This document shows positions 1-12,364 of a DNA stretch of 64,000 nucleotides, one piece after another. This DNA is from Malaya genurostris. Taxonomy: Eukaryota; Arthropoda; Insecta; Diptera; Culicidae. The stretch spans positions 30,487,753 through 30,551,752 of the forward strand of contig NC_080571.1 in NCBI RefSeq assembly GCF_030247185.1. Direction: 5' to 3'. Numbering within the stretch: the stretch's first letter is position 1; each line of letters opens with the position of its first letter. The translations under genes and the position numbers were made by a program. The notes under the pieces were generated by a model. It was not told where the DNA came from, ran no database searches, and saw only the letters and a list, made by a program, of their open reading frames with translations.

Positions 1-11
1 TCAAATACTTA

Positions 12-152
12 TGGCGTTTTCGTTTTTAATTTGCACTACACCGGTGCAGTGCTACACTGAGGCATGAATGAACGAACGAAAATGACGAAAACATAAACAG
101 TAACCATTGACTACAATAAACGATTCCATTGCACAGAGCTACACCAAACTTA
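12..152. repeat. Partial copy of a TGKCGTTTTCG inverted-repeat MITE
   Basis: This stretch matches, in inverse order, the right half of the complete element at 23423-23694. Shared parts are the tip TGGCGTTTTCGTTTTTAA, the ACTACACC motif and the block around AACATAAACAGTAACC. A third relative starts at 33116. Only one end is present here; the match fades near position 152, so this copy is truncated. It has no coding content. Confidence 0.7.
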
Positions 153-1639
153 CAACGGACCATGTAAAGAAAAGCGAATTCCTTGAAACCGGTTAACAAA
201 TTCAACTACTTTGCAGATTTTGTTGGTTCAAATGAAAACAATTCATTGCGAAGAATATGAAACTATTAAAAAAACCCGTTTTTTTATCCGTACAACTCTG
301 ACTATCCGAGTAAAAACTTATTTCCTGATAAAAATCTTAGCTCCACTATTCCTGCCAGTTGTTTGTTACATTTGAATGAAATTCCGGATAAAGTATTTTT
401 CCAGCGTCAACTTCACTTTCCTCGACTGTCGGAAAGCGGGAACAAACTCTGCATAGGTTATTGTAAATGATGCTAGAAAGGACTCATCTCACTTTTAGAT
501 GATTTGAACATGATTTTTTTTGAGTCGCTTTGACCGGCTAATAGCAGCGAGTTCGAAAGTCGGAGCATAATTGGGGACTATCAATCATATTTCTCTTATC
601 AGACGATACTCTCTGATAAGATTGCTAATTAAAGCAAACTTCGATCATTGACTCGAATCTGAGATTTGTCAGCCAATGACCTAAATTAACTCTTTTTTAG
701 TCCACTCGAAAATGTGTTGTCTCGTCATATGGGAGGCGAGCGAGTGGAAGACGACGAGAAATTTAATTTTCGAGGTTGCGGGACATTCCCGTTCGCTGTG
801 GGTGTTGTTGCCCTGCGTACGGAAGCTGTTCCGGAGAACGCCGCGTGCTCGGCTTATGATCTATCATGCTGTTTTGGTGTGACAACGATATACGAATGAG
901 CACACACAAACAGTGGCCTCTGTTCTCGGGCAGTGGACGAACGCGTGGCGGCCCCGGACAGTAAAGCGGCTTATTGCGAAGCATCGTACGAAAGTCTTTG
1001 TTTCTTCTCAGATTTCCTCTGTCTGGCAGACAATGCGTTGATCATCGATGAACCTCGAGCGTGAATAAACGACCACGATTCACTTGAGCCGAGCTTCCTT
1101 GCCGTGCCAATATTAATAGTACTTTGTCTATGAGAATAGAGAAAATTTTGAGAGCTTGTGCAAAACACGGAAAGTTGTGTAGTAAGCAAATAACAAATAT
1201 TTCCTGGCAGAAAATGGTTAATAATACATCTGCCGAAAACAAAAATAACTTATTCTGCACTACTGCTGTAGCTGTCGAGGAGTTATCTGCTAGCTCGTTT
1301 GGAATACCGTTCTAAATGAATGCTCCCAGTGAAGTAGTTTACATTCAAAATTGACATGATTCGATTATTACTTTTGACTAATTATAGTTTATGATATATA
1401 TTTAACAGTATGCAGTTCGTCGTAGAGCAATTTCACCGCAAATGAAAGATTTTTTTTTTGTTATTTTTTTGTTCGGCTCAAATTTTGCATTAGCATTATT
1501 CATGTTTAAACAAAACAATTTGCCCTATTTATTCTAGTCTTGCTTTTGAGAAGGGACAAAGCAAAAACCCCTTGAAAATTTTCAATAATGTATCACAGTT
1601 CGAAAAATTCTTGTAATTTTACATCTTATCAGATGGGCA
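153..1639. other. Intergenic, no gene seen
   Basis: AT-rich sequence with only short, overlapping open frames on both strands (about 60-73 codons). None shows a recognisable domain. I see no RNA gene or clear repeat here. Confidence 0.5.
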
Positions 1640-1822
1640 TAAATGGAGCGTCACATTTCACACAAATTTATATTCAAGAACATGTAGAATTGTGTGATTT
1701 GAAAATTACATGGCTTCAAAACGAATGGAATAAAAATCAAAAGATCGACAACGCGATTTGAACCGAAAAACGTTAGATCACAAAGCACACCTGTTAGTCG
1801 ACTGAGCCACAGAAGCACATAT
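1640..1822 (-). repeat. tRNA-derived SINE (head plus AT-rich tail)
   Basis: On the minus strand, about 1822-1744 reads like a tRNA with internal Pol III promoter boxes: an A-box-like TGGCTCAGTCGACT and a B-box-like CGGTTCAAATCGC, with normal spacing for a tRNA. I could not fold a clean seven-base acceptor stem, so it is not called a tRNA gene. It continues into an AT-rich tail down to about 1640. Part of that tail, around ACATTTCACACA, recurs near 2560-2590. A tRNA-headed retroposon explains both facts. Confidence 0.5.
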
Positions 1823-3044
1823 CTGCTTGGCTGGTAAATCGTGCATCAAAATTCTTCCAGTATCATTTGCTAGCCGAGTGCAAATTACACTCGGAGCCAG
1901 GAAATTTCTGTACGAAAGGAATATTGCGAAAAAGTCTATTAGTTCAGTCATCTTAAGCAGTTTGCGTTTAGTGTGCACCTAGAAGTGAAATGTCAAAAAT
2001 AATTGAACATGATGCCCACATAGAGGTGTGAACTTTTTTATATTGAAGTGTGTTTTTTCTGACGAAAGTATCGCCTATGAATAATTTAGAAATACGCTTC
2101 ACTTTCAAGAGTTATAAAGCAGTATTCAACTTTGCTCGTGAATGCTATGAATAGTGCTGAAAAGACGAAACCTTTAGCCTATGAAGGCGATCTTTGGCAG
2201 ATCACTTCTGATATATAGAACATATCAACAAAATTAAAATGAAATGAACGGTGTATTACAAGAAAATTGTCATTTTTATAAATTGTGTATGAATTAAAAC
2301 TTCATATATTAAACGATCGGACCCTAGCTGTGAACTATTTTGCGAATAGTTTAAACTTTAAGTCAAAATTTGAATTTTGATATTTATTTTCTAAAAAGTA
2401 GTTAAATTTCACTCAACAGACAGACGACTCATCATTACCACAGAAAACATGAATACAAATGGAACTATTTTTCAAATCAAGAAATTGTAATACTTAATTC
2501 GGAAATGTTGGTAAAACTCTGGAGTTAGCATTAAGATTAATTTGTTTAGTTCTGCGTGCACATTTCACACACATTTATATATATAGGGATTTTCATAGAA
2601 CAATGTGTTCTTTTCCAAGTTGGTATTAGATTGCAATTCTAAACCGTATTTACAGCTTATTTTTTGTGCAGTGTATATCGAGGAATATTCCATATATTTG
2701 GAGTTGTTTGGTTTAGTGTACTGATTGGGAAAGCTGTCATATGTGCATTGAAAAATTTGTAGTGTATTAGTAACCTTTTTTGCCACCGCACTTTACTGTG
2801 ATGTCGCTCGTGAATCGCAAGAGTGATCCATATTTATATGAAAAGTTTAAGCTTGTTTGAAAGCTAGTAATGGGCCATTGATCAAGTTCGAAGATTAAAT
2901 GACTGCGACTTCTGGTTCGGGCGATATGATGGTATAAGCGACGTAACCGATAAAAAGCGTAGTTTTTTTTTACCGCGCAAATTTGAAAGCTGTTGTTAGA
3001 CCATTCATCGAGTTCGATAATCAAATGGCTATGACTTACAAACA
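1823..3044. other. Intergenic, repeat-like, no gene seen
   Basis: No domain is recognisable in the short open frames. The motif GAAAGCT...ATCRAGTTCGAWRATYAAATG occurs twice (about 2860 and 2985), and a weaker relative lies near 24530, so part of this stretch is a dispersed repeat. A short piece near 2560 resembles the tail of the SINE at 1640. Confidence 0.4.
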
Positions 3045-4523
3045 CAGTGATCCGGCTTCAGTTTACGACGCAGAATTAGCTGCTATGCAATACACCCTCG
3101 ACATCTTTGAAACCTTGCCCAAAGACCATTACTTCATTGTCACGGACAGTCTAAGCTCAATAGAAGCTCTCCGGGCAATGAAGCCAGAAAAGTATCCCCC
3201 ATGTTTACTGGGGAAAATACGGGAATATCTGAGAGCTTTATCTGAATGGTCTTATTTAATATCCTTTGTCTGGGTCCCATTGTTCCATTCCGGGAAATGA
3301 AAAGGCAGACTCATTGGCTAAGGTGGGCGCATTAGAAGGTGATATTTATGAAATACCAATTTGCTTCAATGAATTTTTTAGTATCTCTCGTCAGAAAACT
3401 CTCGAAAGTTGGCAAACTTCACGGAGAAATGGCGAACTGGGACGATGGCTACATTCCATTATCCCTAGGATATCGACGAGAGTCGGGAAACTCTCCGTCG
3501 GTGTAGGCTAGATCCTTCGGCAGGGGCTAGTCAAGCAGTCGCCACAACACCGATTCGAGTCGTCGAGGCGCCAGCGAACCGGAAGCCATGCTCCAACCGG
3601 AATCGCGGGACCGACCTCGGCACTCCATCGGGTGTGCCGTGTGGTGTAAGAGAGGACTCGGTGTCGGGAGAATCTCCTTTGCTGGGGATCTTTCCGTCGG
3701 AGTAGTCTAGATCCTTTGTCGGGGACTAGATGAGCAGATCGTCGCGTGGTACCGCTAGGATCGTCTGAGCGCCAGTGAACTGGAAGTCACGCTCCAATCG
3801 GAATCATTGGATCGACTTAGGTATCCTTTCGGTCGGGTCGTAGACGCGTACCGTAAGCGTCGGTTCGGGAGGACTTCCCTCGTCGGGGAACCCTCCGTCG
3901 GTGTAGACTAGATCTTTTGGCGGCCGTCGAGGCGCCAGTGAACCGGAAGTTACCCTCCAGCCGGCATCACTGGACCGACCTCGTCATCCAACTGGTCGAT
4001 CCCTCGAGAGCAGGATGCTGATCCCCATTCTGCATAAATCTGGGGAGGGTGGTGCGAGCACCAATAGCCTTCCACCCCGAAGTAATACCTAGCGGTGGTG
4101 CCGGGGAGGTAGGGTTGGAGATCCAAGGTGTTTTAGTGGGTTGTTCCAATCAACAGTTGGGTAGTCCTGTGGAGAGTCCCACACTCCGTGCGTAAATGCA
4201 TTTCACCTTGTAAAAAAAAAAGAGTATCGACGAAACCTTGGTTCAGGGGGATGAACGTGAGTCGCGATTTCATTTGTGTTATGTCACGGCTCATGTCAAA
4301 TCACTACAATTTCAACGCACATCTCCGGCGTGTTGGGCTCGTGGAGAGCAATCTCTGCACCTGTGGCGACAGTTATCAGAACATCGAGCATGTCGTGTGG
4401 TCGTGCGTAGAGTATCGTAACGCCAGGTCAGAGCTTCTGGAATCCCTTAGGGCCCGAGGTAGAGCGGCTGAGGTACCGGTTCGGGATAGTTCCTATGCGC
4501 ATCTCATAGGAACTATCCCTTAA
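3045..4523 (+). pseudogene. 3' end of a non-LTR retrotransposon ORF2 (RNase H plus CCHC knuckle), broken
   Basis: Codons from about 3045 read as a retroelement RNase H: a YDAELAAM segment with its Glu, a FIVTDSLSSIEAL strand with its Asp, then the HCSIPGNEKADSLAK motif with the last Asp. The reading frame shifts within WVP|SHCSIPGN near 3275-3290. After an interruption at 3480-4224, the protein resumes at 4234 with SRDFICVMSRLMSNHY and a CCHC-type knuckle CTCGDSYQNIEHVVWSC. RNase H plus a C-terminal CCHC motif is typical of I-group LINEs (I, LOA, Loner). The reverse transcriptase and endonuclease are missing upstream, so the copy is 5'-truncated and dead. Clade placement is inference. Confidence 0.85.
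3480..4224 (+). mobile_element. Non-autonomous poly(A) retroposon with about 200-bp monomers, inserted in the LINE
   Basis: The LINE protein is interrupted exactly between two copies of TATCGACGA (3471-3479 and 4225-4233), a 9-bp target-site duplication. The insert is GC-rich, unlike its surroundings, and ends in a run of A (4211-4221). Its first part contains three related units that begin near CTCCGTCGGTGTAGRCTAGATC at about 3493, 3692 and 3892, a period of about 200 bp. These look like tandem 5' monomers of a LINE promoter joined to a LINE 3' end. No open frame of note is present. It was probably mobilised in trans by a full-length relative. Confidence 0.8.
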
Positions 4524-6907
4524 GGGGCGGCTAGGTTCTAACACTTTTGAAAAATCATTCATTATTTTCTTGATATTTTTTTATAGTAAAACATTGCAAG
4601 AATTTTCTATGAAACTTTCAAGCCTATTGGAACGAAACTAAAAAAAATTCTATGAAACTTTCAAGCCTATTGGAACGAAACGAAAAAATAAGTTTCCCAG
4701 TTTTCCGATATGCCTGTTATTTTTTCCTGATCTTACAAAAATGTACCTGGTGGTTGTAACAGGTGCCCATGTTTGTATATAAAACAATCTGGTACCGCGA
4801 ATTTTTTTTACGTCAATGCGAAAATTTCATAGTTTATGCTTCGTTGGAAAAAAAGTATATTGAAAGAAATGGATGAAAAATGTATGGAACAACATTGAAC
4901 ATTGTACAAGAACTTAAAATAAAATTCTGTCGGGAAAAAAGCTTTTTTTAATAAACTTAAAAAAACCATTCGAAAATCGTTACAAAAATAAAAATTTCGC
5001 GTTTTTTTTCAGACAGCAGTTTGAAAAAAAATCTCGAGAACGGTAGCATATAACAATAATAAAAATTTGTTTTAACTGGAAATTCAGCGTTTTTTCATAA
5101 AATTTTGTTTAAAAATAAATAAAATTAAGTTTTTCATTATATTCAAAAGTCTACATTATTCAATATGTAACATTTCCAAATATCATTTCTCCATTCTAGA
5201 AATTTGACAGCATTTTACTTCGGACTTCAGCTACAACATATCAAAAAATAAAAAAATCAAGAATACCTTTTTTGATATATTTGAATTTTAAGTGTTCTTT
5301 TCAAAATATATTTTTTCAACTGTACATTTTTTTTTACATAGTCCTTATAATCAGAGCTTAAAATTGTAACGCATTCTCAATGAAAGAAACCATTCCAACA
5401 ACCTCATTTTCAATATTTTTCTGTCTCATTCGTAAATGACCGACACCAGAACAAACGAAGAGAGACGAAGCATTTTCGTTTCTCATTGAAAAAATGAGAG
5501 AGCATAATTGCCAACGTCACTCTTTGCTCTATGACAAGAAGAAACCAAACTAACGTCTGCAGGGAGCACCAGCAGAATTTCAATTCTCATTCTTTCAACG
5601 ATGTATTGAAAATTTGTGACGTTTTGGCTAGAAAGAGTGACTAAAATATGACAAATCGAAGTAATTACACCCCAGAACCTCTTTGGAAACCAAAACTACT
5701 ACATATTCGAGCACCAACAGGTTGAAGTCATTGTGAAACCTTTCTCTGTCATTTTCGATTCTCAAGGCTTCGGTTTAATATTGGCACTGCATACTATGGG
5801 ATTTTCACTAAAAACAGCAAATAACTGAAAGGGCAAATGAACAAAGGAACGCAATTTTGAAGCTACTGTTCAGCTTATGTCATTGACTGGACATGGATTT
5901 CGTTCTCATAGTTTGCAAGCGAAGCTGAGTGACATTTTCTCGTCATTTTCGTTTATTTTGAGTCAGTGAAAATGACTTTTATTAGCTCTGCTTATATTTA
6001 CATAGTATGATGGAAATGATTTTAATATTTGAGAACCCCCAGGTTTTAATGGGTCCAAATCGCAGAATAGTAAAATGTTTTCTGAAGCTCCTCGTGGCAA
6101 CGTAAACAACCCATGCCAACAGCTAGTTATCACAATTATTGTGATACGCATGCGCTACGCTTTCACGGTTCGAAATTGCTGCACAATATTCTGCAAAACA
6201 TCCACTAACTTATGTAACATTCTATTAACATTCAATGAGAAATATATGTATAATGCGTAAAGAATCCCCCGCGGTATTTAATAATTTAATAAAATTGAAA
6301 CTTCAATTTCCAATATACTCGTTGTATTATCCTCAGAGATCACTACCGATACTATTGATGATATATTGGAACATCGGAGAATAAAGCTGTTTCATCGCTA
6401 GTGTCTCGGTTCTAGTTAATCTGATGGAAAAAAATTACTGCCTTCTATTAGCCACCCGGATCCGAACCGACAGGAGGAAGCAAATGCAGGAACTTTCTCC
6501 ATCCGGTTCACTCCGAATGGCTTTCCGTCTATTACGACAATGGAACAACGCAAATATTTGCGATCTTGCGAGTGCAAAAGATTTCAAAATACCTTGTTTT
6601 TAATCAGAAAAACGGTGGTTCTCAAGAAGGAGTTGTATTTCTGAACACGGTAGCACTAATCGAAAAATATTCGAAAATACAGAACACTCAGCGATATGGT
6701 AAAACAATTGACGACAATTTATCCACGCGCTAATAATAAACACCAATAATAATGATAACTGTTTAAACAGCTGATTGTCAAACTGTGAGTTTAGATATGT
6801 ACGCTCAATCAAAATAACCAAAAAGCATACGAACAAATACTCAATGTTATCTCATGACCTGTCTGTCAAGAATGAGGTTGCCTTGATTACTTCTCCGAAG
6901 AATGGAT
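4524..6907. other. Intergenic, no gene seen
   Basis: AT-rich sequence. A perfect 15-bp hairpin lies just upstream, at 4483-4519. A 43-bp tandem duplication (units starting about 4605 and 4648, core TTCTATGAAACTTTCAAGCC) follows. The remaining open frames are short and unrecognised. Confidence 0.5.
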
Positions 6908-7156
6908 TCTCGGTTGATTTTTCATTAGGGCGTATAAGCAAGTGACAGTTTATCTTTAATCACTCTCTCTTTCGATTATTGTGATGTGATTAAAGATTGT
7001 CTTTGATTTCACTAATCTGTTTGAAAGTCGAGTTTTGGGTATCATTTTACGCAAAGAGTAGAGTGATACACGTGGAAACCGCTTGGTAATTAATAGAAAG
7101 TAAACAAAGAGAAACTGTCACTTGCTTATACGCCCTAATGAAAAATCAACCGAGAA
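6908..7156. mobile_element. MITE, family A (TCTCGGTTGATTTTTCATTA tips), complete copy 1
   Basis: Terminal inverted repeats of more than 45 bp begin TCTCGGTTGATTTTTCATTA and continue with GGGCGTATAAGCAAGTGACA. They bound a 249-bp unit with no open frame. Other copies lie at 30074-30331, 35839-36095, 44156-44387 (left tip lost) and 57153-57755 (interrupted). Interior blocks such as GATTATTGTGATGTGATTAA and CGGGTATCATTT are shared, so this is one family and not chance palindromes. Confidence 0.9.
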
Positions 7157-8413
7157 TTATGAAAAATCGTTTAAATGCAAATTCTTCACATTATTTTGAA
7201 GATTCTTTGAATAATAACGACAGTACTAAAAGTAAAAATAATATAGATCGCTCGAAATTAACGCATTATGTGGTGATCGCTTGAAACTAACGCTTCATGT
7301 TTTATAAGGAATCTTCGATGTGAAAATAAATCCTGTGAAGTTTTGACCGTTTTTCGCAGTTCTTGCCAGTTATATCATTGACTTTTCGATTTTCACTACT
7401 CGACTTGTTCGTTTAGTTGTTAAGGCAGCAGTGATGGCATTTCACTAGATTGATTCACCAGTATCAGACCCTGTCAGCTTGGAGCGAAATCAATCTTCAG
7501 TCCAGCAACGCCATCGCACAGCATCACATTGAACAATTGTTTTGGAGCGCAGTGCTGCTATTTTGGCGCGCACGAATTTGACATATCTCTCCCCTACTTC
7601 TATGTACGAGATTCGATGCGGATTCGCCTGAGGACGCCATGCTCGCAAAAAAGGATGTTGCCAACGATTTGTTCGGGAAATATGAGAGCTGGATATCTTG
7701 TTAATATGATGTCTTTGCCAGTATGTAAGTTTCATTTCTACACAGCGGATGCATTCGGTAAGCTCTACACAAAAAGGAAAGCGCACTTGTACTCAGTGTC
7801 CATTAGACAGATTTTGAGTGTGTGCTTGTGTTGAAAGAAGTTGGTGCGAGAGAACTACATTCTCTTCGCATGAATCGCTCTCACCTAAATACACCCAAGT
7901 GAGCGCTGGCGCGTTATGGTGAGCGAACACTTCTGTGAACTTCAATTAATAGAGTAGATCTGGTCTTGCTATGAAAATCTTGCAAGGAAAAACGAAAATT
8001 CATCGATGTTTTTTTGCGTGCCCCACGCTTCTTCTACGCAAACCACACACCAGAGTGCTCACCGGCGTGTACACCTGTGTCCACCTAAGAGAATTTGAGA
8101 GCTCTGCTCTAGCATTTTGGTGCGATTCAGTGCTGGAGGTAAAAGAAAATAAACATGCGCACTCATGATGCGTGCACACTTTATACAACAGTGGTGTATA
8201 TACGTAAAAGATAAGAGCTCTAGTTGTCAATGCGAGAGAAGAAATTTCGCTTGCTCTTCGTCACACAGAGTGTAGGTGTGCGAAACAGCTCATATTGGTG
8301 AGCAGCTCCGAACCGATTAGCTCACCAAAATGAATCGATTCGACGCATCAGCTCATTTAGATTGAGCTGATGGTTAATTTTGTGATCCGTTTTTCTTGCG
8401 CCGTGAGAGGTAA
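7157..8413. other. Intergenic, no gene seen
   Basis: Open frames of about 100 codons overlap on both strands around 7490-7834 and show no recognisable domain. Around 7860-8300 there are several GAGAG/CTCTC-rich motifs with CACCTAA, which look like old repeat sequence. No support for a gene. Confidence 0.4.
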
Positions 8414-9597
8414 TCACCCCTATTCTGTACGTAGATGCAATTTCCATTCTGCATTCCGTTCGAGTTGAGTATTAACTCGAATATCATTCGATGGAGTTGT
8501 TCAATTTTCGAACATTACTCGATCGACTTGCGTACATATTACTTATGTTCCGTTTAGAATCGTTCTAATTTGTTTATACAAATGTGACGGTTTCGTTTAC
8601 TAAGAAATTAATAATATAAATAATATAGAACGTGTAAGTAGTGTCGACAGCTTTGATGGTTAGTGTTCGAAATTTCAAGTGTTCCCGAACGAGAGTCGAT
8701 CGAATCATACAAGTCGAACGGAATAAAGAATGCAAAATTCGAACTCGAACGAAAAAGTAGATTCGTTCGTCTCACAAATCCGTCGGATTGCAGAATCGGG
8801 GTGAATATCTCTTACTGATAATGTATTATTCAATCCGTTAAAGAAGGATAGATGCAAGCATGTTAGAAGTAACGAAACTTGATGCAAACATTTTTTCTCG
8901 TTTAGAGCTCGCTTTTCAAGAGCCGAAGATCCGTTCAGCTCGTAGCTTATTCCCCTCTTCACAATGCAGCGAACTGGGTAACAAATGAGTGAGCTGATGA
9001 GCTGCGGTTCTTTTAAAAAGAGCTGAGCTGTCAGCTCTCTTTTATGATTCGATTCATTGGAACAGCTCAGGAGGAAATTGCCCATATCTATTACGAACAT
9101 CACATCGCCAACATTCTGGTGGAAAAATAATTTTTTTCGCTTCAGTGATAACTTCACTGTGTGTGATACTGGTAATAGCGAAAAACCGAATGAGAGCGCG
9201 ACCTGAGTCTCTATACCACTCAGAAGCGGTGTTGCTACTGTTGGTGGCAGGCCCCAAAATCAAGACGTCAAATCCGACTTGTATGATTCGATCGACTCTC
9301 GTTCGGGAACACTTGAAATTTCGAACACTAAATATCAAAACTGTCAACACTACTTAAACGTTCTTTTTATATTATTTATTATTAGTAAACGAAACCGTCA
9401 CACTTGTATAAACAAATTAGAACGATTTTAAACCGAACAGAAATAATTCGTACGCCAGTCGATCGAGTAATATTCGAAAATTGAACAACTCGAACGAATG
9501 ATATACGAGTTCATACCCAACTCGAACGGAATGCAGGATGGAAATTGCACATTCGATCGGAATATTTCGAGTCGATCGACGTACAGAATAGGGGTGA
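8414..9597. mobile_element. Long-TIR element with TAA target duplication, PIF/Harbinger-like, non-autonomous
   Basis: The two ends form an inverted repeat of roughly 300 bp that starts TCACCCCTATTCTGTACG and contains matched blocks such as GTGTTCCCGAACGAGAGTCG (8679 region, reverse complement near 9293). TAA flanks both ends (8411-8413, 9598-9600). A 3-bp TAA/TTA duplication is characteristic of PIF/Harbinger elements. The middle, about 8760-9270, has no transposase-like frame; the longest open frame (150 codons, minus, 8705-9157) is unrecognised. The similarity of the arms has decayed, so the insertion is not very recent. Confidence 0.8.
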
Positions 9598-9600
9598 TAA

Positions 9601-12041
9601 TCTTTTTTCGACCATGGTTTCCCTTTTGTACTCGTATACCAATAGAACATCGGGACTGAGATGTGCCTGACTACCTCAAAACCGTCAATCGATGGCGAAA
9701 AGGCAAGCAAGCGTGATGAGTTTTCTTCATTGTTTTCAAAACGCTAGAATCGGCTGCGAAGTGACTTTCAAACGAGCCCATTACATTTGACAGCAGTTGA
9801 GATTGGAACTGGGTTGAGCTTTGTTTCAAGCGAAAACGCCATACATACGCAATTTTCACTCACGTCAAGTTACTACTTTTTACTTCTGGTAATGTTGTCA
9901 AGCTTTTTACTTCTGGTAATGTTAAGGAAAGAGGTTGTCATGAGAATTCAACCTTTATTCGGGTCAGTTAGTAATACTTTTTTTTTTATTCAAGCATTCA
10001 ATTTCTCTTCAATTACAAACTGTCCATACTGATAGATCAGTCCCATGTCGATTTTCGTTATTTTTAGGTTAGGTTGATGGATAAAGTCTGTGCTAAGTAC
10101 CTATTATCAGTGTTGGTGATTGCCGAAAAATTTACAGAAGCTGCCCGATGTTTCTCAATATTGTATACAACATTTCCAATCCGGTAAAAGATGCTACAAG
10201 AACTCGAGTCTCTCAATGCATGAACCGCGAGAGAATGTTTCTACATTTCTTCGCTCCACTTCATACTTTGAGTATTTCACTGTCCTTAAAAAAATACAGT
10301 CTGATGGTGCTGTGTGGAATTTACCAAGAGAAAATCACAGGTTGACAATTACCGCAGAAAATCGAATCGATGATTGGACTTGATGATTCTCATACTAGGT
10401 TGCAATATTTCAAAACCCTTGTGTGGAGCATTCACATACATTTCCATAGACACAACTTATACAAAGGTTATATGAACATAGTTAGAATAAGCGGCAATAG
10501 TAAAATGATTCTATCGCAATTATCCACTGCCCATACAGAATCGGATCGCGAAACGAGAACAAGCAATCGTTCGTTGCTTCAGAAAGAATCCCCACAGCAG
10601 CGAGCTAACTCTTGATTCTCAGACAGGTCATCGAGAGAAATTCGCTCTCGCACTGGTGTCTATTCTATGTTAAATGAACCATGCCGGTTTTTTTGCGATG
10701 ATATCCGTCTCTCTTTGGCACTGATTGAATCGTGTGAAGAGTTGCTAGTGAGCGTTCTTTGATACGATGAAAGCCATCCTTGCCTATTATTAATATATCG
10801 TGCAAAAATACCAAGTTTTAGCTTTTTGTAGCACAAAACATCAACATGCCAATTACCCATATGGAAGTGATATGCAAGTATGAGCAGTACAGGGATGAAA
10901 ATAATCGTTTGAATATCGAATTCCCATATGATCTAGTGTCCAGGATATCTAACTTTCATACAGAAGACCCGGGATCGATTCCCTGTATGGAAATATTTTT
11001 AATAAGCAGTTGAATTTTTCTCCTGTTAATGAAACGTCGACCAAACTTTTGGTATTAGAATAAACTATTACAAAGTTTATCAAGTGAGACCTCAATTCTT
11101 CGTTTGCAATATATTCTATCAACGTGTTTGTCATCAACGCTTTAGAACTCTGGAAGTCCTATCAATTTTTATATGCACGAAACGATTGTGTAACGACGCT
11201 TTCTAAAGGGATTAAAATAAACAAAAGCAATAAAACAGTTGTCTAGTTGTTTTGCAACCACTCGCTTGAGTAACACAAATGTGTTTAGTATTTATTGATT
11301 GATGATATTTATATCATATTATTTGCCATTAAAAGGTTATGCATGCTTGTTCCTTACGAATAAAATTATCATAGTTGTGATCAAATGTAACTTGAAGTAG
11401 TGAATTACTGTGATATTTTGCCGATCCATGAGGTTCGTTTTGGTAGCGCATTTTGATAGCTCGTTTGGTACAATTTGTAGTCGCTTTACTTCCGAGACGA
11501 TGTCATCAATGCAAACATGTAGTATAAATTGTCTTCTGATTTCGTTTTCTAAATACAAATTAGGTTCTCGCTAGATGAAGCAAAACTAACTAACAAAAAT
11601 TGTTCTCTAATTAAACGAAATATAACAAAACTTAGTTTCACAGTACCTTGCACAAGTCACTCAACTCGAGTGCAAGCGCGTGTTTTCAGTTCCGTATGGT
11701 CGTTTGGTGATCAGGTAGCGAAGATACTGCTGCATCCCTCGACGATTTCCCACGGCGTTTTGTCAACACCTACCTTTATGATGATCGAAACAATTTTCCG
11801 GACGCCTTAAATTAATCCGGTTCTTTCTGCTTTTTACTTATTACCAAACAAGCTAATTTATTGTTATAATCTCTTGGTGATTTATTTCTTCCGTATAATC
11901 TTATCTAGAAACATCGTCTTCTTCGGAATTTTTCTCCGGTGATTAGTTTACAAACTGTACAAAACGATGCAATTGCAACTACAAAACCGCGTCACTCGTA
12001 CAAAATATCACAGTCTAATTTTCTTGTATGAATTCAAAAAG
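9601..12041. other. Intergenic and 3' flank of the SCAF-type gene, no gene seen
   Basis: Short unrecognised open frames only. A small tandem duplication with the core TTTTTACTTCTGGTAATGTT occurs twice at about 9878-9921. The part beyond about 11900 probably lies downstream of the SCAF-type transcript. Confidence 0.45.
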
Positions 12042-12047
12042 TTTATT
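12042..12047 (-). promoter_or_regulatory. Candidate poly(A) signal of the SCAF-type gene
   Basis: AATAAA on the minus strand, about 320 bp after the stop codon at 12365. A second AATAAA lies at 12093-12098. Either could set the transcript end. Confidence 0.45.
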
Positions 12048-12364
12048 CATTAGTTTACCTTTATGTTTTTTTATAGTTGGTAATTTACGTGTTTTATTCA
12101 GAACACTTTTCTATTTGTTTAAACTAACCGTTTTCTTGTCTTCGTGATAAATTCCTCAAACTGTTTTAGACTTCTACACGTTTTATCAAACACAACCTAT
12201 GCAGATTGATTGATAACTCAGAACTTTGACTCCAAACACCAAGCTTTAAGATTCGTTTAAATGAAAAGAAAAATACTTCCGTACGGCTATAAAACTCTCC
12301 ATTGGTTAGATATTGCCAAATACGAACAATGAGCATTTGAATATCTTTTCTAACAAAAATCTGC

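Noticed and set aside
9145..9357. 70-codon plus-strand frame within the TIR element at 8414-9597
   Set aside because: Half of it lies in the inverted arm and it resembles no transposase.
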